A stretch of 64,000 nt of DNA from Polaromonas sp. (GCA_030683705.1 JAUXPP010000114.1:1-64000); one strand, 5' to 3'; shown: positions 23,827-32,292, numbered from the stretch's first letter. Notes: generated by a model not told the origin, from the letters alone. Made by a program: numbers and translations.

Positions 23827-24045
23827 TTAAGAGAGCGCCGAGCGGACCCACTTGAAGGCCTTGACGGCCACCACGATCAGCAGCACGGCGCCGCCGATCA
23901 GGCCGATGGGCACGGCCTGGGCACCGATGTCGGTGACGATGGCCGCCACATCGACGGCAGCAGCCCGGGCGGGCGCTGCGAATGCAGCCAGGGCCATGAA
24001 CACCACGGCCAGCATCAGTTGCACAAAGTTCAGTTTTGCTTTCAT
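23827..24045 (-). CDS. Major coat protein (pVIII-like)
   Basis: 72 residues from the ATG at 24045. The signal peptide (MKAKLNFVQLMLAVVF...APARA) is cleaved before about 44 mature residues: AAVDVAAIVTDIGAQAVPIG, a hydrophobic helix (LIGGAVLLIVVAVKAF) and the basic DNA-facing end KWVRSALS. This is the classic inovirus major coat layout. The preceding reading frame to 24111 has no support. Confidence 0.88.
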   Translation of the reverse strand: MKAKLNFVQLMLAVVFMALAAFAAPARAAAVDVAAIVTDIGAQAVPIGLIGGAVLLIVVAVKAFKWVRSALS

Positions 24046-24143
24046 AAGGACTCCGTTTCCGGTGGTCCCGAGACATTCGGGATTGCACCCGAGAGAGCGG
24101 CGACGTTTCACAACGCTGGCCGCCTCCCGGCTGAAATCACTAC

Positions 24144-24356
24144 CTAACCGAGCGGGTCCTCCTGCCCCGCTGCATCACCTGCGTTCATCGAGCGAATGAC
24201 CAGCCGAATCGCCCAACCAATGACCCAAACGCCAATGACTGCTGCCGCGATGGCCCCGCCCTCCGCCAGATCGAGCTGGAACGGCGGCAGGGACAGCTCA
24301 TGCACCACGGTCACGGTGCAAGGCGTGCTGCAGTCGATGACGACGGGGTCAGCCAT
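24144..24356 (-). CDS. Small membrane coat-like protein, 70 aa
   Basis: An N-terminal Cys pair (DCSTPCTVTVVHELSLPPF) precedes a single membrane helix (GGAIAAAVIGVWVIGWAIRLVIRS). It overlaps the end of the upstream gene by one base. Proteins of this form occur just before the major coat gene in other beta/gammaproteobacterial inoviruses, probably as minor coat or coat-assembly proteins (inference). Confidence 0.7.
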   Translation of the reverse strand: MADPVVIDCSTPCTVTVVHELSLPPFQLDLAEGGAIAAAVIGVWVIGWAIRLVIRSMNAGDAAGQEDPLG

Positions 24357-25117
24357 TACCGTTCAGCCTGGCCGCGTTCAAAAGCTGCCCACTGCGCACC
24401 TGTCCAGGAACCGCGATCGACCGAAGGATGTAATTCGCCACTGGCGCCATAGGCATGCGCTTGCCACATAGCGGCCGTCCAGGTACTTTTGTCGAGATAG
24501 TCGCCTTGCATCACGGCCTCGAACTCATTCGCCTTGCGGTCTTCTTTTTCTACGATGCGTCGGGTGTTTTCGGCCTCGCTTGGAACGGGCACGCCGTATT
24601 TCGCGGCAATACGTTCGTCCTCTGCCGCGATCTCGGCCTTGAGCTCGGCATCGCGTGCCAGATCCTCCGGGGTGGCTTTGGCAAGGTACTTTTCATAGGG
24701 CGTCATCGCGCCGAAAAATGCGGCGTCGGCAGCCTCCTGGGCATCAAACTTGGCATTGATCTCGGCCCAAGATGCCGCCTCCTCGGCAGTCGCCGGACGA
24801 TAGACCGGCGTCAAGCCCGATGAGCCTGACTGAATTTCTGCGCTTTCAGCCCAGTTTTCATTTACCCCCAAACCGGCGGCAGCAAGGTCGCGGGCGTCAT
24901 CCAATGCGGCATAGCCTGACCATGGATCTGACTGCTCCGCAGAGGCCTCATTTGCGGACCGATGCGCGTGATATTGGTCATCGGTGTAGCCGACCTGCTC
25001 TCGCATCAGTTTCAACGCCTGGACAAGCCACTTGATACCGAGGACCGCAACTCCCACGGTCGCGACCGCAGGAATGACTTCCAGCATGAACTCCCGGACC
25101 ACGGTTACATCGACCAT
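24356..25117 (-). CDS. Phage protein of unknown function, 253 aa
   Basis: N-terminal membrane helix (FMLEVIPAVATVGVAVLGIKWLV), then a long hydrophilic Ala/Glu/Asp-rich domain (EKYLAKATPEDLARDAELKAEIAAEDERIAAKYG in part), and a C-terminal WTGAQWAAFERGQ. I do not recognise it. It is coupled to the 70-aa coat-like gene by a one-base overlap. The length is unusual for this slot, where most inoviruses carry only short proteins. Confidence 0.7.
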   Translation of the reverse strand: MVDVTVVREFMLEVIPAVATVGVAVLGIKWLVQALKLMREQVGYTDDQYHAHRSANEASAEQSDPWSGYAALDDARDLAAAGLGVNENWAESAEIQSGSSGLTPVYRPATAEEAASWAEINAKFDAQEAADAAFFGAMTPYEKYLAKATPEDLARDAELKAEIAAEDERIAAKYGVPVPSEAENTRRIVEKEDRKANEFEAVMQGDYLDKSTWTAAMWQAHAYGASGELHPSVDRGSWTGAQWAAFERGQAER

Positions 25118-25175
25118 TTTTTTTCTCCTAAGAACACTCGGAGGCCCTCGGGCGAGGGCTACCGGCTGCTTTCAG

Positions 25176-25191
25176 GTTTCGCATGCGAAAC
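25176..25191. promoter_or_regulatory. parS-like palindrome 4
   Basis: GTTTCGCATGCGAAAC in the gap between the ssDNA-binding gene and the 253-aa gene, 12.6 kb from the copy in parB. It could be an operator for the structural genes or a ParB-loading site. Confidence 0.65.
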
Positions 25192-25200
25192 GCGGCCTCG

Positions 25201-25524
25201 TCACTCGATGGCGTCGAGCGTCATGTCCACCGGCGTGACCATGGAGATCTCGCCGGTTTCCTTGTCGGTGGACTTGAAGGGTTTGCGGGTGTAGCCGCCG
25301 AGCTTGCAATCGACGCTGACCAGGTCGCCGGTCTGGCCGATCCGGTTGTTGCTGCGGATCTCGACGGTCTGCGGCCGTGAGTACTCGTCGGCCGCCGGCG
25401 TGACCAGACGCGTGTAGTGCTTCTTTTCGTGGCGGCGTGCCGCTTCGATCTTCCCGCGGATGCTGACTTCCATCGGACGCCGCTGTCCTGGCATGGGCTT
25501 GATGTTGTCGGGTTGGGCTGACAT
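25201..25524 (-). CDS. Inovirus ssDNA-binding protein (pV-like)
   Basis: 107 residues following the Rep gene by 9 bp. The middle has a beta-rich core (PQTVEIRSNNRIGQTGDLVSVDCKLGGYTRKPF). Position and size match pV-type proteins, which coat the displaced viral strand and switch replication to packaging. Assignment is by context and composition rather than by a clear motif. Confidence 0.72.
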   Translation of the reverse strand: MSAQPDNIKPMPGQRRPMEVSIRGKIEAARRHEKKHYTRLVTPAADEYSRPQTVEIRSNNRIGQTGDLVSVDCKLGGYTRKPFKSTDKETGEISMVTPVDMTLDAIE

Positions 25525-25533
25525 GGTTTCTCC

Positions 25534-26718
25534 TTACGCGGCGAGCCGCATTAAATCCCGGCTGACTTGGTACTCAGGGCGGTTCCGAGCCGGTGAAAAA
25601 CAGAACCGCCTGTCCACGCGCTGCGGCGTGAAATCGTGAATGAGGGAGTCATTGGCAACGATCACAATGTCCGAGCCGATCCAGCTCACGCCGGCATCCT
25701 CGAGCAGCTTCCTGTTGCGGTAGAAGGTGGGTTTGGTGTAGCGGTCGCCGGTCTTGTCGCTGCCAGCGGTGCACATCGATTGCCAGAAGCCGTACAGGCG
25801 ATTGCCTGCCGTGCGGCCGTACTTGTTTTGAAGCCGTGTGCATACCGCGTCTGTCGTGCGTACTGTTTCCATGCCTTGCTTTCCTTCGCGCAAAATGCGC
25901 TCAATTTCCTTGTCGTGTAATGCCTCAAGGTAGGCGTCCGTCAACTCGTGAACCTGTGGGTCTTTGTCGAAGTCGTAATTGAGTTTTGGGCTGTTGATGC
26001 CGACCTCGACGCGCAGCCGGTTGTCAGCCAGGCGCTGCAGCGCCTTGATCTTTCGCTCGACGCGCTCGAAGTTGTTGTCGTCTTCGCCGTAGATGTGCCG
26101 GAACATGTGGCGAAAGAAGGAGCGCAGCCGGTTCGGTTCGTGTGCCTGGAACTCGGAGCCCTTGTGATAGAACTTCACCGTCGTGGTTTTGCCGGGGAAG
26201 TGAACAGCCATGTCGTACTTGCTGGCCTTTTTCTGCCGGCGCGGGAAGCTGACGAGCTGCATGGTGTCGAAGAACTGTTTGCAGGCCGGCTTGGATAGCC
26301 GGTAGACGTGGGCCACGTCCACGCGGTGCACGGTCCACACGTCGGCAATCGGCAGATCGACCTCGAGCAGCTTGACAATCAAATTCACCAGGTAGCGGCA
26401 GCTCTCGAGGAAGTTGGTCGGCCCGCCGTAGACGTTGTGGCCGAGCATGACTTTGTGGACGCTGGCCTCGACCATCAGGTAAGGCTCGCACGCATGCCGC
26501 TGCGGTGTGCCGTTCTTGTCGACGATCCAGTCGTCGTATTTCGGGATCACCGAGATCCGGGCGTCCCAGGAGCCGAGCAGCTGGCCGGTATGCAGCTCGT
26601 AAATCATCTCGCCGCTGGCCATGTCGATGCCGGAGCGCAGGATGCACTTCTGTTCAACGGCGCGGATGAATTCCCTGGACATGGTGGGCGACTTCAATCG
26701 GATGGTGTCGTAGGCCAC
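25534..26718 (-). CDS. Rolling-circle replication initiator (pII-like, Phage_CRI)
   Basis: 394 residues starting with GTG at 26718, two bases after the upstream gene's stop. It has the inovirus II/X replication family look: DTIRLKSP opening, YLMVEASVHKVMLGHNVYGG, WTVHRVDVAHVY and SKYDMAVHFPGKTTTVKFYHKGSEFQ. It nicks the double-stranded form to start rolling-circle synthesis. The likely catalytic Tyr is in VKFYHKGSEF or nearby. The origin it cuts was not identified. Confidence 0.88.
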   Translation of the reverse strand: MAYDTIRLKSPTMSREFIRAVEQKCILRSGIDMASGEMIYELHTGQLLGSWDARISVIPKYDDWIVDKNGTPQRHACEPYLMVEASVHKVMLGHNVYGGPTNFLESCRYLVNLIVKLLEVDLPIADVWTVHRVDVAHVYRLSKPACKQFFDTMQLVSFPRRQKKASKYDMAVHFPGKTTTVKFYHKGSEFQAHEPNRLRSFFRHMFRHIYGEDDNNFERVERKIKALQRLADNRLRVEVGINSPKLNYDFDKDPQVHELTDAYLEALHDKEIERILREGKQGMETVRTTDAVCTRLQNKYGRTAGNRLYGFWQSMCTAGSDKTGDRYTKPTFYRNRKLLEDAGVSWIGSDIVIVANDSLIHDFTPQRVDRRFCFSPARNRPEYQVSRDLMRLAA

Positions 26719-26720
26719 GA

Positions 26721-27131
26721 TCAGAAACCTGCCGGCAGCGCAGCGCCCCGCGCAACCTGTGTTTTCTCAAAAATGAGACTGTCAGGCGGTGCTACCACGC
26801 CCGCCTGACTAAAACCGGGGTCGGGGTCAGCCTGCTCCAGCCCGGCCGTGGGCGGCGCTTCGCTTGCCGCCTGGTCCGGGCCTGCGCAGGCACCAGCGGA
26901 CGCCGTGCAAGTGCAGAACTCCCCGCCGCACTGGATGACATTGCGAACAGGGATCGTCAACCTGGTGTTCTCCGGCCACAAGGTTTCGAGGGTCCAGCAC
27001 TCCTTGCCATCGGGTGACATCCATGCGCCCCGAATGACGGCGCAGTAAACAATGCGTCCGCGCTTGGCGAGGACATGCTGCACCAATACTTCGCGCCGCT
27101 GCGCAGCTTTAGCACACGCTGCCGCGTGCAT
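26721..27131 (-). CDS. Phage hypothetical protein upstream of Rep
   Basis: 136 residues from the ATG at 27131 (MHAAACAKAAQRREVLVQHV). The longer frame to 27284 runs into the divergent gene's leader. A compact domain with GRIVYCAVIRGAWMSPDGKECWTLETLWPE precedes an Ala/Pro-rich tail. Not recognised. It is the first gene of the leftward phage operon, so it may be an early regulator. Confidence 0.55.
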   Translation of the reverse strand: MHAAACAKAAQRREVLVQHVLAKRGRIVYCAVIRGAWMSPDGKECWTLETLWPENTRLTIPVRNVIQCGGEFCTCTASAGACAGPDQAASEAPPTAGLEQADPDPGFSQAGVVAPPDSLIFEKTQVARGAALPAGF

Positions 27132-27209
27132 GCTGTGGGTGTAGTCGGGCTCTGCTGGACGGGGGCGGTTGTACTTCACAATGAGCCTCCAACACGGGAG
27201 AGACTCAAT

Positions 27210-27701
27210 ATGAAATTTTTGATTTTTGGGATGCTGGTCCTGATCGTGCTGTTCGTTGTCGTGGCTGTCTTGAAAAAGAAGCAAGGCGGAGGTGATGCTG
27301 CATCTGCTACACGTGACTTACGCCGCAAGACACCATTGACTGAGCGAGAACAAGGAATGTTTTTCCGGCTCTGTGCCACATTTCCCGAGCATGTGGTCCT
27401 TTCACAAGTCGCGTTTTCTGCTTTGCTTGTAAGCAAGCAGCAGGCAACACGAAATGGATACAACAGAAAATTCGCAGACTTCGTGCTTTGCACCAAGTCC
27501 TTCGAGGTGGTGGCTGTCATCGAGCTCGACGACAGCAGCCACAAGGGAAGAGGGGCTGCCGATGGCGACCGTGACGCCTGGCTAACGGCGGCCGGATACC
27601 GGGTTGTGCGATACGCCAATACTCCCGATACCGGGAAGCTGCTGACGGACTTACTTGGCGCGCCCCCCGCCTGCCCCTCACGCGCTGATCGCATCGAATG
27701 A
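27210..27701 (+). CDS. DUF2726-domain protein with membrane anchor
   Basis: 163 residues from the ATG at 27210 (GGGAG 9-13 bp upstream). A membrane helix (FLIFGMLVLIVLFVVVAVL) precedes a DUF2726-like domain (LTEREQGMFFRLCATFPEHVVLSQVAFSALL...FADFVLC...VVAVIELDDSSHKGRGAADGDRDAWLTAAGYRVVRY). The E-L-D-D-S and H-K blocks resemble PD-(D/E)XK nuclease folds. It is divergent from the phage operon. Its role in the phage is unknown. Confidence 0.8.
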   Translation: MKFLIFGMLVLIVLFVVVAVLKKKQGGGDAASATRDLRRKTPLTEREQGMFFRLCATFPEHVVLSQVAFSALLVSKQQATRNGYNRKFADFVLCTKSFEVVAVIELDDSSHKGRGAADGDRDAWLTAAGYRVVRYANTPDTGKLLTDLLGAPPACPSRADRIE

Positions 27702-27714
27702 TCCTTTGATGTAT

Positions 27715-27776
27715 ATTTGCAAAAACAGCAATTAAGTGCTTTTGCAAATGCTACACAAATTTGCACTATTGTGCAA
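27715..27776. promoter_or_regulatory. Operator-like inverted repeats before the HTH gene
   Basis: ATTTGCAAAA (27715-27724) with TTTTGCAAAT (27740-27749), and TTGCAC-tatt-GTGCAA (27761-27776). Both repeats share TTGCA and are AT-rich. They are likely binding sites for the HTH protein encoded just downstream. Confidence 0.6.
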
Positions 27777-27794
27777 TTTATTTAAGGAGCCTCT

Positions 27795-28088
27795 ATGTCC
27801 ATCGCAGAACTAATCGCCCTTGCAAGCGTGCGCAGCGGCAAGCGTCAGAAGGCGCTGGCTGAGGAAATGGGACATTCCGACAGCACCAGGCTGAGCAAAA
27901 TCAGCAGCGGCCGATTGAGCGCTGATGCTTCAGAGATTGTTTATTTGGCTGGAGCCGCTGAATTGCCGGCCATTGAGACACTGGCAAGGATTGAATCCGA
28001 ACGGCATCCGGAACTTGCTGGCGTGTGGAAAAAAGTCATTGCTCAAGATGAGCAATGGCGGAAACGGAGGGATTCGAACCCTCGATGA
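27795..28088 (+). CDS. Inovirus HTH regulator (DUF3693/XRE-like), att-altered end
   Basis: 97-residue protein: SIAELIALASVRSGKRQKALAEEMGHSDSTRLSKISSGRLSADASEIVYLAGAAELPAIETLARIESER, an XRE-type helix-turn-helix seen at the regulatory end of many inoviruses. It has AAGGAG 7 bp before the ATG. The last 10 residues (RKRRDSNPR end) are read from the tRNA-Ser 3' end, so the stop codon is supplied by the attachment site and the C-terminus would differ in the free phage. A probable repressor or immunity regulator. Confidence 0.78.
   Translation: MSIAELIALASVRSGKRQKALAEEMGHSDSTRLSKISSGRLSADASEIVYLAGAAELPAIETLARIESERHPELAGVWKKVIAQDEQWRKRRDSNPR
28056..28068 (+). other. Right attachment core
   Basis: TGGCGGAAACGGA, the 3' end of tRNA-Ser including CCA, is identical to 10476-10488. 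The tRNA is intact, so this junction restores the gene. Confidence 0.7.
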
Positions 28089-28148
28089 GGCTCTACACCC
28101 CATACTCCCTTAGCAGGGGAGCACCTTCGGCCACTCGGTCACGTTTCC
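28056..28148 (-). tRNA. tRNA-Ser(GCT)
   Basis: 93 nt including an encoded CCA. The acceptor stem GGAAACG pairs with CGTTTCC. The anticodon loop CTGCTAA sits on a CTCCC/GGGAG stem with anticodon GCT at 28112-28114 (complement). A long variable arm typical of serine tRNAs follows, then the T-arm GGTTCGAATCC. It is the attachment site of the island. Confidence 0.97.
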
Positions 28149-28207
28149 TGATTTCTGGCAAGCCGCGATTATCTCACGACTTGTCCCCTTGTCCAGCCAG
28201 AAGCCCC

Positions 28208-29476
28208 TCAGGCTGCGGCCTGGTCCAGGTCAAAGGCCTTGTGCAGGGCCCGCACGGCGAGCTCCATGTACTTTTCGTCGATCACCACCGAGGTCTTGAT
28301 TTCGCTGGTCGAGATCATCTGGATGTTGATGCCCTCCTCGCTGAGCACGCGGAACATCTTGCTGGCGATGCCGACATGGCTGCGCATGCCGATGCCGACG
28401 ATGCTGACCTTGCAGATCTTGGCGTCGCCGGTGATTTCCTCGGCGCCCAGCTGGCCCAGCACGCTGGAGCGCAGCAGTTCGACGGCGCGCGCGTAGTCGT
28501 TGCGGTGCACGGTGAAGCTGAAGTCGGTCTTGCCGTCCTTGCTGACGTTCTGGATGATCACGTCGACCTCGATGTTGGCCTCGGCCACGGCACCCAGGAT
28601 CTGGTAGGCGATGCCGGGCTTGTCGGGCACACCGAGGATGGAAATTTTGGCTTCGTCGCGGTTGAACGCGATGCCCGATACGATGGCTTGTTCCATTTGT
28701 TCATCTTCCTCAAAACTGATCAGGGTGCCGGACTTGGACTCTTCGTCGATGTTGATGTCCCAGTCGGTAAAACTCGACAAGACGCGCAGCGGCACCTTGT
28801 ACTTGCCGGCGAATTCCACCGAGCGGATTTGCAGCACCTTCGAGCCCATGGACGCCATCTCCAGCATCTCCTCAAAGCTCACGGTCTGCAGGCGGCGCGC
28901 CTCGGGCACCACGCGCGGGTCGGTGGTGTAAACGCCGTCAACGTCGGTGTAAATCAGGCACTCATGCGCCTTCAGCGCGGCGGCAATCGCCACGGCCGAG
29001 GTATCCGAGCCGCCGCGCCCCAGCGTGGTGATGTTGCCGCCTTCGTCCACGCCCTGGAAGCCGGTGATGATGACCACCTTGCCGGCGTCCAGGTCGGCGC
29101 GCACGCGTTTGTCGTCGATCGATTCGATGCGCGCCTTGGTGTAGGCGCTGTTGGTCTTGATCGTGACCTGCCAGCCGGCGTAGCTGACCGCGGGCATGCC
29201 CTCGGCCTGCAGCGCAATCGCCAGCAGGGCGCTGGACGCCTGCTCGCCGGTGGCGGCCAGGGCGTCGAGTTCGCGGTGGTAGGCGTCGGCGGCCTGCGAG
29301 GGGGCCAGTTCTTTGGCCAGGCCCAGCAGGCGGTTGGTTTCGCCGCTCATGGCACTGGGCACCACCACCATCTGGTGGCCGGCGCGCGCCCACTTGGCAA
29401 CACGTTTGGCGACATTGCGGATGCGCTCGGTCGAGCCCATCGAGGTGCCGCCGTATTTATGAACGATCAGGGCCAT
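28208..29476 (-). CDS. lysC: Aspartate kinase
   Basis: 422 residues. The kinase domain begins [14 protein letters not shown], the ATP/aspartate site, with [22 protein letters not shown] in the middle. Two ACT domains at the C-terminus ([19 protein letters not shown] and [19 protein letters not shown]) give feedback control by lysine and/or threonine. It catalyses the first step of the aspartate family pathway. It follows tilS in the same direction. Confidence 0.96.
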   Translation of the reverse strand: MALIVHKYGGTSMGSTERIRNVAKRVAKWARAGHQMVVVPSAMSGETNRLLGLAKELAPSQAADAYHRELDALAATGEQASSALLAIALQAEGMPAVSYAGWQVTIKTNSAYTKARIESIDDKRVRADLDAGKVVIITGFQGVDEGGNITTLGRGGSDTSAVAIAAALKAHECLIYTDVDGVYTTDPRVVPEARRLQTVSFEEMLEMASMGSKVLQIRSVEFAGKYKVPLRVLSSFTDWDINIDEESKSGTLISFEEDEQMEQAIVSGIAFNRDEAKISILGVPDKPGIAYQILGAVAEANIEVDVIIQNVSKDGKTDFSFTVHRNDYARAVELLRSSVLGQLGAEEITGDAKICKVSIVGIGMRSHVGIASKMFRVLSEEGINIQMISTSEIKTSVVIDEKYMELAVRALHKAFDLDQAAA

Positions 29477-29567
29477 TGCAGGAGGTTTGTCAGGGGTTGG
29501 TTGGGCAAGGTTTTGCGGCGGCCTCGCGACCCGGGAACGGCCTCGGGACCGGCAGCAAAGCCTTCGA

Positions 29568-30587
29568 TTATATCTGGGGGAGGTAGGCCAGGGCCTCCCC
29601 TTCCCGCCTCACCTGTCCGGCCGCCACCTTGAGCTCGATCCGGTGGCCGCGGGTGGTGCAGGCCGCTATCTGCCCGAGCAGTTGCTCGAGTTGTGCCGTG
29701 CTCGGCGCGGCCTGGTGCGCCGTGACCAGCCAGTGGCGCAGCAGGTTGGCCTGCCGGGCGCGCGACAGGCCCTGCAAGGCCTTGATGCGCGGCGGGACAC
29801 CGACACGCGCCAGGTCCTCGCCGGCGACTTCGGCCAGCAGGGCCTGCGCCTGCGCCGCATGCCGGGCACTGCGCGCGAAGGTCTCGCGAAACTGCGGGAA
29901 GGTGTCCTGCAGCACCGGCAGCAGGCGGGCGCGGATGCGGTTGCGGGTATAGCGCTCGTCGGTGTTGGTAGGGTCATCGACAAAGTCCTTGCCCTCACAC
30001 ACCAGCCAGTCGCGCAGGCCAGCCGCCGGCAGTTGCAGCAGGGGGCGGTGAAACAGCATGCCGCCGCGTTCGAACTGCGTGGCCATCGCCGACAGGCCCG
30101 GCAAACCGGCGCCGCGGCTCAGCGCCAGCAGCAGGGTTTCGACCTGATCGTCGGCATGCTGGGCGAGCAACACGGCCTGCAGGCCCTGCGCGGTGGCCGC
30201 CTGCGCCAGCGCCGCATAACGCGCCAGCCGAGCGGCGTCTTCCGGGCTCTGGCCCGCCGCAGCACCGGCACTGACCCGCAGCACGTGGAGTGGCACACCG
30301 AGGACCTGGCAGGTTTCCTCGCAGACACGCACAAAACCATCGGCCGCGGCCTGCAGGCCGTGATGCACATGCAGGGCGCTGACCTGCCCCGGCCAGCGCT
30401 GCGCGGCCGCGTACAGCAGCGCAGTGGAGTCGGCGCCGCCGCTATAGGCCACGCCCAGCGGCAACGGGGGGGACAACTGTTCCAGCGCAGCCAGCGCGGG
30501 ATTGGGAGGATGGCCACTGGCGCCGGTCACCGGGCCGGACGGCAGGCGCTTATTTGGCGTCGGCCTTGGTGTCGGTGTAGCGGCCAT
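29568..30587 (-). CDS. tilS: tRNA(Ile)-lysidine synthase
   Basis: About 339 residues. The PP-loop motif [15 protein letters not shown] identifies the N-type ATP pyrophosphatase that changes the wobble cytidine of tRNA-Ile(CAU) to lysidine. Further blocks: [24 protein letters not shown] and [19 protein letters not shown]. The start at ATG 30587 overlaps the accA end by 38 bp; a GTG at 30530 beyond the accA stop is also possible. An essential gene. Confidence 0.93.
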   Translation of the reverse strand: MAATPTPRPTPNKRLPSGPVTGASGHPPNPALAALEQLSPPLPLGVAYSGGADSTALLYAAAQRWPGQVSALHVHHGLQAAADGFVRVCEETCQVLGVPLHVLRVSAGAAAGQSPEDAARLARYAALAQAATAQGLQAVLLAQHADDQVETLLLALSRGAGLPGLSAMATQFERGGMLFHRPLLQLPAAGLRDWLVCEGKDFVDDPTNTDERYTRNRIRARLLPVLQDTFPQFRETFARSARHAAQAQALLAEVAGEDLARVGVPPRIKALQGLSRARQANLLRHWLVTAHQAAPSTAQLEQLLGQIAACTTRGHRIELKVAAGQVRREGEALAYLPQI

Positions 30588-31527
30588 AACTTTGCAGGCG
30601 CTCGTAGCGGCGGTCCAGCAACTCCTTGACCTTGAGGTCGCTGACCTGGCGGAAGGCGTCGTTGAGCGCACGCTTGAGGAAGGCCGCCATCTGCTTGTGG
30701 TCGCGGTGCGCGCCGCCCACCGGCTCGTTGACAATCTTGTCGATCACGCCCAGCGCCTTCAGGCGGTGCGCGGTGATGCCCAGAGCTTCGGCGGCCTCCT
30801 CGGCTTTTTCCGAGGTCTTCCAGAGAATGGACGCGCAGCCTTCCGGGCTGATCACCGAATAAATCGAATACTGCAGCATCACGACCTGGTCGGCCACTGA
30901 AATGGCCAGCGCGCCGCCGGAGCCGCCCTCGCCGATGATGGTGGTGATGATGGGCACCTCGAGCTGCGCCATCTCATAGATGTTGCGGCCTATGGCCTCG
31001 GACTGGCCGCGCTCCTCGGCGTCGATGCCGGGATAGGCGCCCGGTGTATCCACAAAAGTGAACACCGGCAGCTTGAACTTTTCGGCGGTTTTCATCAGGC
31101 GCAGCGCCTTGCGGTAACCCTCGGGCTTGCTCATGCCGAAGTTGCGCAGGCCGCGCTCTGTGGTGACGCGGCCCTTCTGGTGGCCCAGCACCATGCAGGC
31201 CGTGCCGTTGAAACGCGCCAGGCCGCCGACGATGCTCAGGTCGTCCGAAAAATGCCGGTCGCCATGCAACTCGACAAAGTCGGTGAACAGCTCGTTGACG
31301 TAATCCAGCGTGTAGGGCCGCTCGGGGTGGCGCGCGATCTTGGTGATCTGCCAGGGCGTCAGGTCGCTGTAGATGTCCTTGGTGAGCTGCTGGCTTTTTT
31401 TGGCGAGCTGGTCGATCTCTTCGGAGATGTCGACCGCAGACTCGGTCTGCACATAACGCAGTTCTTCAATTTTTCCTTCGAGCTCCGCAATCGGCTGCTC
31501 GAAATCGAGAAAGGTCTTTTTGGCCAT
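30550..31527 (-). CDS. accA: Acetyl-CoA carboxylase carboxyltransferase alpha
   Basis: 325 residues from the ATG at 31527 ([23 protein letters not shown]). The carboxyltransferase core shows [47 protein letters not shown] and [11 protein letters not shown]. It forms the AccAD complex that makes malonyl-CoA. The frame upstream to 31653 is the promoter side and lacks support. It is followed by tilS. Confidence 0.96.
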   Translation of the reverse strand: MAKKTFLDFEQPIAELEGKIEELRYVQTESAVDISEEIDQLAKKSQQLTKDIYSDLTPWQITKIARHPERPYTLDYVNELFTDFVELHGDRHFSDDLSIVGGLARFNGTACMVLGHQKGRVTTERGLRNFGMSKPEGYRKALRLMKTAEKFKLPVFTFVDTPGAYPGIDAEERGQSEAIGRNIYEMAQLEVPIITTIIGEGGSGGALAISVADQVVMLQYSIYSVISPEGCASILWKTSEKAEEAAEALGITAHRLKALGVIDKIVNEPVGGAHRDHKQMAAFLKRALNDAFRQVSDLKVKELLDRRYERLQSYGRYTDTKADAK

Positions 31528-31552
31528 GTCGTACTCCTGGCTTGCTTCAAAT

Positions 31553-32251
31553 TCAGTTTGGCTCGGCACCCAGAACCGGCAAGGGGTCCAGCGAGCGCCA
31601 AATATACCAAGTTGCGACACTGCAAAACGGCGCCCAGGCAGCGGCCACTTCACGCGCGTCGCTGCGGCTCACGGATTCACCGGAGAAATAGTTCTTGCTG
31701 ATGCCGTTGATCAAACCGATATCGTCCAGCGGCAGCACATTGGGACGGCGCAGGTAGAAGATCAGGAACATCTCGGCGGTCCAGCGGCCTATGCCGCGGA
31801 TCGCGACCAGTTCGGCAATGATGGCCTCGTCGTCCATCGCCTGCCAGTCCTTGACGTGCACCGTGCCGGCGTCGAAATGGATGGACAGGTCCACCAGGTA
31901 TTCGACCTTGCGCGCACTCAGCCCGGCGGCGCGCATGTCGTCCACCTTGAGCTTGAGCACATGGCCCGGTGTCATCTTCCTGGGCAGGGCGGCAAAACGG
32001 TGCCAGACGGTTTGCGCCGCCTTGACGGAAATCTGCTGGCCGACAATGCTGCGCGCCAGTGTGCTGAAGGCGTCGCCGCGCGATTGCAGGCAGGCGTCGC
32101 CGAACTGCGGAATCAGGCGTTTCATGACCCGGTCCTTTTTGACCAGGTGTTTGCAGGCCTCGGCCCAGTACTCGGGCACGCTGGTGACTGCAGGCTCGGC
32201 AACATCGGCCAGCTCGGTGCTGGCCGGGCCGCTTTTCACTATCTTTTTCAT
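31553..32251 (-). CDS. alkA: DNA-3-methyladenine glycosylase 2 (AlkA-like)
   Basis: 232-residue HhH-GPD glycosylase. [25 protein letters not shown] and [31 protein letters not shown] hold the helix-hairpin-helix and the catalytic Asp region. It excises alkylated bases. The start codon lies inside a REP-like element at 32.25 kb (its TTTTGATAGC is here TTTTCATAGC). It ends 26 bp before accA. Confidence 0.88.
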   Translation of the reverse strand: MKKIVKSGPASTELADVAEPAVTSVPEYWAEACKHLVKKDRVMKRLIPQFGDACLQSRGDAFSTLARSIVGQQISVKAAQTVWHRFAALPRKMTPGHVLKLKVDDMRAAGLSARKVEYLVDLSIHFDAGTVHVKDWQAMDDEAIIAELVAIRGIGRWTAEMFLIFYLRRPNVLPLDDIGLINGISKNYFSGESVSRSDAREVAAAWAPFCSVATWYIWRSLDPLPVLGAEPN

Positions 32252-32292
32252 AGCTGCTTATGCCCGCCAGTCATGGGCTTTAGCCCGAAATG
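32244..32292 (+). repeat. REP-like extragenic element, copy 2
   Basis: TTTTTCATAGCTGCTTATGC... with GGGCTTTAGCCCGAAATGG. A diverged member of the TTTGATAGCTGC family that overlaps the start codon of alkA. Confidence 0.55.

Larger units (their letters stand above)
10476..28068. mobile_element. Inovirus-type prophage/genomic island at tRNA-Ser(GCT)
   Basis: A 17.6-kb island bounded by direct repeats of the tRNA 3' end: TGGCGGAAACGGA at 10476-10488 and at 28056-28068. It carries a small serine recombinase at the left end and a full filamentous-phage gene set at the right (Rep, ssDNA-binding protein, coat proteins, adsorption protein, pVI, Zot). About 9.6 kb of cargo lies between: parB, a toxin/antitoxin-like pair, a PadR unit, an SRAP gene and an attC cassette array. 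No secretin (pIV) gene is present, so export would need a host secretin. A nested composite of several elements is an alternative. Confidence 0.8.

Noticed and set aside
28055..29632. 525-aa open frame on the plus strand
   Set aside because: Antisense shadow of lysC that also runs through the tRNA.
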